From Tyto alba (Eukaryota; Chordata; Aves; Strigiformes; Tytonidae): a stretch of 64,000 bases of DNA. Shown piece after piece: positions 55,201-64,000 of this stretch (the first letter of the stretch is position 1; every line of letters starts with the position of its first letter). The stretch lies in the NCBI RefSeq assembly GCF_018691265.1, contig NW_024881300.1:887046-951045 (forward strand), written 5' to 3'. The translations under genes and the position numbers were made by a program. Under the pieces are notes generated by a model that worked only from the letters and a program-made list of their open reading frames with translations, was not told where the DNA came from and ran no database searches.

Positions 55201-58200
55201 TTGTCTGTCTGGCCCCAAATCCTGGATCCCTCCGTTGGTGTTGTGATGGGGGTGCTGTGACTTGTATCTCCCCCACCCCTGGGCGGGGTGGGCTTGTCCT
55301 CCCCGCTGACAGCCGGGGTGGCCGCGCTGGCTGGAGCCACAGTGGCTCGGTGGCCGGTCGGTGGCCCCGTGCCCAGCCCTGCTGGCACCCACCTGGCCCG
55401 TCCTCGGGCTCTGCCGCGTCCCCGGTGCCTGGACTAGCCCAGATGGGTGTATTTGCACCGAGGAACAAAGGAAACGCTGGGGCTGTTTCTTGGCTGACGG
55501 TGGCCGCACTGTGCTGTCGGGGACAGAGGGGTCTTTCCCTGTCCCCCAGCCCTGACACACCCCATGAGACCAACTGTGTTTTGGGGAGATCTTCCCAGGG
55601 TGGGACCTGCTCTTTGATGGACATCTAAGCACCAAAGTCACGGGACGGATATGGGCTGCCCTTTGCCGAGCGATACCCTCTGGGGCAGGTCCGCAGGAGG
55701 ATGGGGCTGCCAGGGCAGGTGAGGGCACAGGATCAGTCCCGCTTTCTTGGCCAGCTCTAGTCTTGCTAAGAAGCACAATTCGACCCCCAACGGGGACCCC
55801 AAGGAGTCGGTGGTGCTGCCAGCTGGGCTGGTGGGGAGTGCTGAGCCGGGGGTCTGGGTAGAAGCTGCCCTACACTTCTCACTTTCACCACGTGCCTTTA
55901 GAAAGGGGTTTGGGGTCACTGGGTTACTCCCCGCTAGACTGCCCCAGCTCTTTGCATACCCTGTACCTGCCGAAGCCAACCGTTCAAATTCAAGTTGGGT
56001 TAGAGCTATCCGACCACAAAAAAAGGTGTTTGAACCCTTTCCCAGACCATTTAAAGCTGCTTTTCACTCTCTCCCCCGTGATCAATTAATTTAGCTATCG
56101 CCAAATGGCTTTGTACCGTATTAAAGCAAAGCAGAGATCACAGTGAGATGGCAGATGATGGGACATTTCATCCCACCAAAGACCTCTTTCCCCTGAAGGT
56201 GCCTGAACGCAGGGTGTGTCGCCAGGATGGACCTGTGTTTGGTGCCTCGGTCTGGGACTCCAGCTCACCCTCCCTTTCTGCCTCAGTTTCTCCCCTGGGC
56301 TTTTAATCCCTGTTCCCTGCATGAGCTGCAGGACTTGGGAAGATTCCCTTGCCCGTCCTCGTTGGGAGGTCGTGGGCTCCGGCGCAGCTGGGTCTTTGTG
56401 TAGGCTGGGAAGTGGGGGCACAACTTTGCGTGGGGGGGCCAGCTCTGGTGCTGCAGGGTTTGCCTTGGGGTTTTCCCGTGATGTGTTTCTCCCAGGTCAC
56501 CCCAATCGACTTTGCGTGGCTCTGCTGATCACCACCCGCCGGAGAAGCTTGCCCGGGTGCTGCTCACGTACCGGTCGGTGCAGCCGTTTGGGGTTTTGGC
56601 AGGGAGGATGCCGCCTACACCAGCACCAAACCGTGCCAAGATTTGGGGGGATTTTCTGGGGACAGCAAAAGTCTGAGAGAAGCTGGGCTTCGTGGGCGAC
56701 TATTGCCTGGGCATGAAAGCAGCCGCTGTCACACCGAGGTGGCCACTGGCTGTTGTCACACCTCGCTTGGGACGGGATTTTGCAGCACTGGTGAGCGAAA
56801 ACTATCTGTCAGCATGAGCAGCATTACCCGCTGAAGCATCATTAGGCACGATTTCCATCAGGAGGGGTTCACTGAGGAAGTGACTTAATTGCGTTGTCCT
56901 GAAACCATTTTTTCCTGCTGTATCAGGCCCCCAAAATATCTCAGTACAATCCCCTTGGCTCCTGTTGTCGGGCAGGGCTGGGGGACTCGCTCACAGTGCA
57001 CCAGCCTGGAAACCAGAGCCCAGCCTGGACATCCCCCTCCGCCAGGTCTACCCTGAAATATTTGGGAATTTGGGAGAATTTGGGCTCAGTCCCAGCCCTG
57101 CTGCCTGTGCTGGGATGCTGGGAGGCAGTTTTCAGCCTTTCCTTGCCTTGCAGGACAGATGAAGGTCCTCTGATGGCAGCGGGTACCTAAGGTACATCCT
57201 TGCAGGGAGTTTTCATGTGCAAGCATCCTCGTTCCACCTCCCCCAGCCTGCTCGCCCGTGGCAGAGGCATTTGCTGGGGAGGGGACCGGCAGCACGGTGC
57301 TGTGTACATGACTAATTGCACGTGCATTCAGAAAGTAACGAGGCTGTTATTAAGTCCAGGTGCAGGCTGGTGAATCCACCGTGTTGCCTAGGCGAGACTG
57401 AAAGGCAAACATTTTTGCTTTGCAAAATGATTCGGGAGATGACTCTATTTGTTGACAGGAGGGAGCAAAAGCGGCCGGTGTGGGTTTTGACAGCGTGGGG
57501 AGCTGCGTCGGGCATCTGTCACAGAGCATCCCGGCTTTTCCTGGCATCTCCAGCTCCCTGTGTGCTGCCTTTCAGCTTTTCTGCTGCTCTGGACAACCGG
57601 TTTGTGTGTCTTCCTGCTCCTTTCCTTTGCTCCAATTTTCTGACAATCAGTTTTCACCTTCTCTTCATCTTCCTTTGGGTACTGCTGCATCTCTGTTGCC
57701 TGTAAACTCAGATATGTGCTTTATAGGAACCCAAATTTACCTATTTGATACTCATCTCTCCCATTTTCCCCTTCCAGAAAGGAAATTTGCTTCTACAAGT
57801 GCAGTAGTCCGTAGTAGGGCAGCTTGAGTGGGTAAACTGAGTCACGGGTGACTTTTGTGGGTTATTACAGAAATCGTGGATCACCCCAAAGAAGAGGAGG
57901 GACACCCTGGGAGGGACCCAGAGGGACTTTGCACCAGTCACTGGTGGATATTGGTATGGGGCTGTTTCAAATGTGCCTGGTATTCCCTGTGAAAATAAAT
58001 CTGATTTTTTTAGGGAGAGGCAATCACTGAAGTTTGACAACACTGTTAATATTTTAAAAAGCCTCCAGAATGTTTCACTTAAAGCACATTGGCATGGCTT
58101 ATTTTTTGCCCTATCTTTTTTTTTTTTTTTTTTATTCCCTGTTAATGCTTAAAATGGGGCCTTAGCAAGTCCCAAGCGACTGCTTCTCTTGGGGCTGCTC

Positions 58201-59770
58201 TTCTGTGGAGGAAAGGGGAACCTCCCAGAGCAGAAGTTAGTTTGCAAAACAGATAATGCCTTTCCCTCCTCCTCTTTCAGATAAGAGAGGGTAAAAGATC
58301 ACAGGGCTTCCAGCCAGCTCTTCTGCACTGTGCTTTGGGGATCTGCTGTCAAAACTGGGGGGGGGGGCATGGAGTGATGATGATGAGGAGAACATCTCTG
58401 TGCATTGCTCTGGGGCTCCCACATGTTCATCTCAGATATTCTGGGTGGCCCCGGGGCTTGTGTGTGCCCCCAGCCAGCGAAACCCCTCGCTGCAGGATGT
58501 CGTGGACACGGAGCAGCTTGGAGGTGACCAAGTCAGTGGAGGAAAAGGCATTTGGAGGTTATGAAGTGCAGAGATGTGTCCGGCTCGGGGGATCCCGGGA
58601 GCTGGAGCCCAGAAAGGATTTGGGGACCATGTCCCCCCGACCCTGGTTCTGCCCTTGTGACGCCTCTTCGGGCATCTGCTGTGGGAGATGGGAGCGTGGG
58701 GCAGTCGGACCTTTGTGCTTGTTCCTGAGACCTCTCGGTGGTAGCCTGGCCACGTTTGGGCAGGAGACCACGTGTCTGCGTGATCGGCACGAAGCCGGCA
58801 GCTGGGATTGTGCCGCGGGGGGGATGTTTGGCTGCAGATGCCGAGCGAGAGTCGCAGGACGTCGTTCAGGGTGGCGAATGCGGGGAGAGGAGAACAAAAA
58901 AAAAAAAAAAAAACTAAGAGAGACTGGAATACAGATGATGGTGAGCTGGGTCTTTCAGTGCCAGCTCAAATCCCTCCCTGAATTTAAAGCATTCGCTGGG
59001 GGGGTTAAAATGCTGCTGGCTCGCTGGAGCCTGGGGGTGCCTCAGGTGTGAAGCCTCTGAGCCAGAGGGACCCGAGGCTGCAGGGGCCAAATCCCTGCCT
59101 GGCCCCGGGGAAGCGGGAGCGGAGGTGGCCGCAGGTCTCCGGCGGGGAGGGGGGCAGCTCCTGGGGCCGTTTCGTGGGGCAGGACGGGGGGGGTGTGCGT
59201 GTGGATGAGCAGCAGTGGCACCTGCAGACGTGGCCGTGCCCTGGTGGCATCACCACCTTCTGCTCCTGACACCTCTCTGAACGTTACTCGTTCCATGGGG
59301 TTGTTTGGAAGCCAGCCTGGCTGGGAAAAAATGACTTTTTCATTTAAACAAATTATTTTTTGGCTGAATCAGGATGGTTACGCACCTTAGGGTTTTAGAC
59401 CAAACCTGGAGCTGGGCGGGGGGAGTAGCTCGAGCCATGATTCAGGAGAGCTGCCCATCTCTTTGGCTTCTCCATCACTGGTGGCCGGCTGGACCAGCAG
59501 CTCCTCAGTGGAAAAATCTTCTTCACTGGGATGAAGGGGAAGGCGGTGGCAGCATCTTCCCGCTGCCTTTTGCCTTCTTAGAGAGGGGGAAACTGCAGGA
59601 TTTTGTGCTTGGCACCCATGAAATGGCATCAAGCTTTTCAGGTTGGCACCTGGTCCCTGGTCCCAGTGTCCTGGTCGCTGATTTCAGGTGCCTGGATGAG
59701 GAGTGTGTCCATGCAGGGGACACAGGTCCCACCAGCTCCCTGCCCTCAGCTGGTCCTGGCCAGTGCTGGC

Positions 59771-59846
59771 CACCTCTCCTCTTCCCCATGCCCATTTTGA
59801 CCATGTCCCACCTCTCCTCTTCCCCATGCCCATCTGGGCCATGTCC
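59771..59846. repeat. Tandem duplication, unit 38 bp, two copies
   Basis: CACCTCTCCTCTTCCCCATG followed by CCAT...CCATGTCC is repeated at 59771-59808 and 59809-59846 with a few substitutions. CPNE2 intron. Confidence 0.85.
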
Positions 59847-60167
59847 CGGGGAGCACGGCAGGCTGATAGCAGGGGCTGGAGCACAGGCAATGCACAGCAC
59901 ACTGGGAGGATGTTTTGGTGCCTGCCAGCCCTGGGAAAAAGCTTCTTCCACTGAGTCATTTGCTGCCTCTGCTTTTTGTGAGACGGCGCCAAGATTTGGG
60001 GGAAGGAGAGATGGAAAAACCCAGCCCAGATCTCTCTGCTCCAGCAGGACCAGGTCCACACCAGCACAGCTGCCCCGTGTTTGCTTTTCAGAGGGAGCAG
60101 CAGACAGAGAACAGTATAAATAGAACAGGCCCAGCTATTTTAAGACATCAATTACATGATTTGCGCA

Positions 60168-60200
<33 letters not shown>

Positions 60201-61827
60201 TGTTTTAGCTGCAACTGGCAACATGGGCTTGAGAGGAGCAGAGGCAGCTCTGGTGAGGACGGGCATCTTGGAGCCGTTGCCCCAGTGGCCACGGGAGCTT
60301 CACGGCGGATGAGCAGGGAGGACTTCTGCTTCTGCACGGGTTTCTCCTCGAAGTCCCGGTAGATGGGTGGTTGCCCACACTCGCCACCGTTCTGGTGTCA
60401 CACTGCTACCACTCTGGTGGTGCGCGGCTGTGGGTGGGGAGTGACGGCGTGAGATGTGCTTGGTCTAGCCAAGGGGAAGTTGCACTCGAGGAAGGGACGT
60501 GGGTGCTGTTTTGGTGATGTATACGTGTGTGCGAAGCCAAGGATGGAGATTTTCTTCTTCTGGAGATGTTTCTGGGTTCCTATGGAGCTGAAATCATTGC
60601 ACCATTCCTGCCCTGAGCAGCAGGCTGTGATGAAGAACTTCCATTTACTGTTGGGGGTTAAATCAAGCTTGTTTCTGGTGACTTAGTGCCAAGCAGAGAT
60701 GTTGGCAGGTATGAGAGGAGGGATCAGAGCCTTGGAAGCAGGATCTGTTTTCTGCTCAGTATTCATTGGAGCTGGGGCCGAGTGCTCAGAGTGGCCGGCG
60801 AGCTGGAGGCTCCCTCTCCCCCAGCCATGCTGGGGTCACCCCATCCCTGTCCCCCATCCCTATCCCAGCTTGGAGGCTGAGCTGCAAGGGAAGAGGGCAG
60901 CTGCCCAGCTCCCAGCAGTGCAAGTGCTTGTAAATACTTGTGCCTTTCAGATAAAGTGCTTTTCAGATAAAGTGGATGAGCCAGGAGCCACTCTTGAAAA
61001 AGAGGGAGAAAGGTATTGAAGCAGCTGCTGAAATGAGTGCTCTCTCCACTAGCAACCCCAGCTGCAAAAGTTTATTAGTATCAATTAATCTGAAAATGCT
61101 TTTTCTTCTCTTTTTTTCCCCCTTTTCTCTTCTTTGTTGAAGACCTTTGGTGGTTTTTGTCATGTAAACTGCACATCAGAAGGCAAAACTGTCAGGTGGG
61201 ATGGGGTTTTGCATTACTAATGGTATAAAACACATTTATCTCTGCAAAATGGCTTTGGAGGTGGACTTTTGGTAAGCTCTTCTTATGACAAAGGGGTTTT
61301 GTTCAGGGCCCTGTAAATCAATTCCACACACCAGGTCGTGCAGTGCTTGTCCCATTTGCCCTGCTTTTCTGTGAACCGACTATTGCTGCTTTTCAATTGC
61401 TTCCAGAGCCTCTGCTTTCTGCTGGCCTGGTGAATTGGGTGGAGACAGGGCTGAACCAGGGCTGGAGCTGCCCTCCACCCCACTCATCCTCCTGGTCTCA
61501 CCCCTTTCCCTGTGATGATTTGGGGAGCGGAGCTCAAGTTTGGCCCTCGTAGCTTAGGTCCATGGTCCCTGGCTCGGGACCATCCAGACAACAACCAGTT
61601 TTCATGCTGAAAGATGCTGTGGAAGTGTAGTTCCTCTCCACAAACCCCCCAGCATGCTGGAGGAAGAGGTTGGGGAACCCCAGCTCCCTCAAGGCGGGTA
61701 AGCAGAAGATGTTGCCTTTCCTTGAAAACCTGTTGTTTGTGGAGCAAAACCAAGGCAGGTTGTAGGTGCTCTGCTGGGCTCCCACTCAGGATGCCTGCCT
61801 GGTGTGGTGGCCACGTGGGGATGGTGA

Positions 61828-62361
<534 letters not shown>

Positions 62362-63147
62362 TAATTACTCTGTGTTTTGCAACTGGTCCTTCCCCTTCCT
62401 TCCCCTGTGCTTTTCAGCTTTGTGCTGGGGGTGAGATTTAACTGCAGATTTCAAGATGCCAACATCTGGCAAGGCATGTGGCAAGTGTGAAAGGATCTTA
62501 CCACCTTCACAGTGGTCCCAGCCCCTTACCAGTCTGCTGTAAGCTGCGGGTGCTTTGGATTCGGGTGCCTGAAATGCTGATCCCACGTGACAGTTAGAGG
62601 TTGTGAGGTCCCGCTTGCCACGGGACATGTTTCTAGGTGAGTCAAGATAAGCTTGTTCTTGGATCCTGAGTTGCGTAGGAGGCTGGTCTTTGGGTTTTGC
62701 TTGAAGAGTGCCAGGAGTGTGCTGGGTGAGGGTCTGGCAGGTCAGTTCAGTGGAAAAAATGCTATCCAGGGCAGCTTGTGCTCTGAACGCTTGTGTGGCC
62801 TCCTTCAAAAAGTATATCAAGGTCAACAGCCCTTAAGCTGGGAATTCCACAGACTGATTGTGGAGAGGGCAGGACCATCGGATGGGGAAGGAGACTGCTG
62901 GGAGCTGGGTGCATGGGGGGTTGGATCAGTTCAGCTGCAGCCAGCCAGCAACTGTCTGACAAATCCCCAACGGACTCTTTGCAGACATTGGTCTTTCCTC
63001 CTTACCAGAACACTCATAAATATGTGCTTCAACTGCCCTATTTGATACCAAGAGGCCCCGAGAAGAAACTGCAGATGATCTTGTCATTTGCTTGGTAAGC
63101 TGGCTCCTTACAAATGAGAAACGTAATTCCTACAGGGAGAGAGGAGG

Positions 63148-64000
63148 GGAGGGATCATGACGTACACAGATTGAGTGCACCTTCAGCAAGTTTGCTGATG
63201 ACATCAAGCTGAGTGGTGTAGTTGACATGCTGGAGGAAGGGGATGCCATCCAGTGGGACCTTGGGAGGCAGGAGGAATGGGCACATGATGCAAATCTCAT
63301 GAAGTTCAAGAAGGCCAAGTGAAGGTCTTGCACATGGGTCAGGTCAATCCCCAGTACTTATACAGACTGGGGGGTGGATGGATGGATGGATGGATGGATG
63401 GATGGATGGATGGATGGATGGATGGATGGATGGATGGATGGATGGGTGGATGGATGGATGGATGGATGGGTGGGTGGGTGGGTGGATGGATGGATGGATG
63501 GATGGATGGATGGATGGATGGATGGATGGATGGATGGATGGACGGACGGACGGACGGACGGATGGATGGATGGATGGATGGATGGATGGATGGATGGATG
63601 GATGGATGGATGGATGGATGGATGGATGGATGGGTGGATGTATGGATAGATGAAGTCATGTGGAGAATGACCTGGCATACTGGTGCGTGATAAAATGGGC
63701 ATGAGCCATCAATATGCTCTTGCAGCCCAGAAAGCCAAGTGTATCTTGGGCTGCATCCAGAGCAGGGGGAGCAGCAGAGTGAGGGAGGGGATTCTCCCCC
63801 TCTGCTCCGCTCTGGGGAGACCCCCCTGCAGTGCTGGGGCCAGCTCGGGGGCCCCCAACACCAGAAGGACATGGAGCTGCTCCAGCAGGGCCAGAGGAGG
63901 CCACAAAGATGCTGGGGGGGCTGGAGCAGCTCCCCTGGGAGGCCAAGCTGAGAGAGTTGGGGGGGTTCAGCCTGGAGAAGAGAAGGCTCCGGGGAGACCT
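63148..64000 (+). mobile_element. CR1 LINE fragment, split by a tetranucleotide array, continues past the window
   Basis: The left part (63148-63374) matches the end of the CR1 reverse transcriptase region (GAGTGCACCTTCAGCAAGTT, GCTGATGACATCAAGCTGAG, ATGAAGTTCAAGAAGGCCAA). The right part (about 63652-64000) continues the same element (GCAGCCCAGAAAGCCAAGTG, AAGGACATGGAGCTGCT, CAGCCTGGAGAAGAGAAGG). The frame is broken by stops and indels, so it is not active. It lies in the CPNE2 intron after the first coding exon. Confidence 0.88.
63375..63651 (+). repeat. (GGAT)n tetranucleotide array inside CR1
   Basis: About 277 bp of GGAT/GATG units (roughly 69) with variant blocks of GGTG units near 63469-63483 and GGAC units near 63541-63561. 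Because a 4-bp unit without stops is open in every frame, it creates long Asp-Gly-Trp-Met type and His-Pro-Ser-Ile type open frames that are not genes. Confidence 0.97.

Noticed and set aside
53867..55776. Open frames of 279 residues (plus) and 304 residues (minus)
   Set aside because: Both lie in GC-rich intron sequence, overlap many other open frames, and show only proline-, glycine- and serine-rich composition with no domain.
63339..63872. Long open frames of repeated Asp-Gly-Trp-Met or His-Pro-Ser-Ile type
   Set aside because: They are translations of the GGAT array and flanking CR1 sequence; a stop-free 4-bp unit is open in all frames.

Overview
This is animal nuclear DNA, almost certainly from a bird. 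The exons are short, the introns are of GT-AG type, a CpG island precedes the second gene, and the dispersed repeats are bird-type: CR1 LINE copies and solo ERVL-type LTRs with 5-bp target duplications. There is no bacterial or phage content, no CRISPR array and no operon. The species cannot be named from the sequence alone.

Positions 2216-41699 hold the 3' part of NLRC5, a NACHT-LRR protein of the CIITA family known in mammals as the MHC class I transactivator. I could chain 44 exons by eye. They are in frame, have no internal stop, use GT...AG borders throughout, and encode about 1737 residues plus a split first codon. They run from the polybasic nuclear-localisation segment, through one large exon carrying Walker A and Walker B, across about 40 leucine-rich-repeat exons, to the stop at 41697-41699. 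A poly(A) signal lies at 42054-42059. The N-terminal CARD-like exon is not in the window. The LRR exons fall into a visible super-repeat: two 84-nt exons, one 90-nt exon, then a short exon that is not an LRR. It is followed by 13 consecutive 84-nt exons.

Positions 42060-46860 are intergenic, with one sense-strand solo LTR at 43074-43633. Base composition then changes sharply to GC-rich sequence with many G/C homopolymers. A CpG island at about 46860-47240, preceded by two long T tracts, is the likely promoter and noncoding first exon of CPNE2. After an intron of about 15 kb, the first coding exon of CPNE2 (copine-2) lies at 62006-62202 and starts the first C2 domain. The rest of CPNE2 lies beyond the window. 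The order NLRC5-CPNE2 on the same strand matches the known vertebrate gene order.

Mobile DNA: four solo LTRs (128-737, 19300-19907, 27258-28326, 43074-43633), each with its own perfect 5-bp target-site duplication. There are two CR1 fragments (about 18185-18395 and 63148-64000). The second is split by a tetranucleotide array of about 277 bp (63375-63651).

The two genes have no known joint pathway. NLRC5 acts in interferon-driven antigen presentation, and copine-2 is a calcium-dependent membrane-binding protein. I found no new enzymatic or defence system. The exon super-repeat in NLRC5 is the most interesting structure here.
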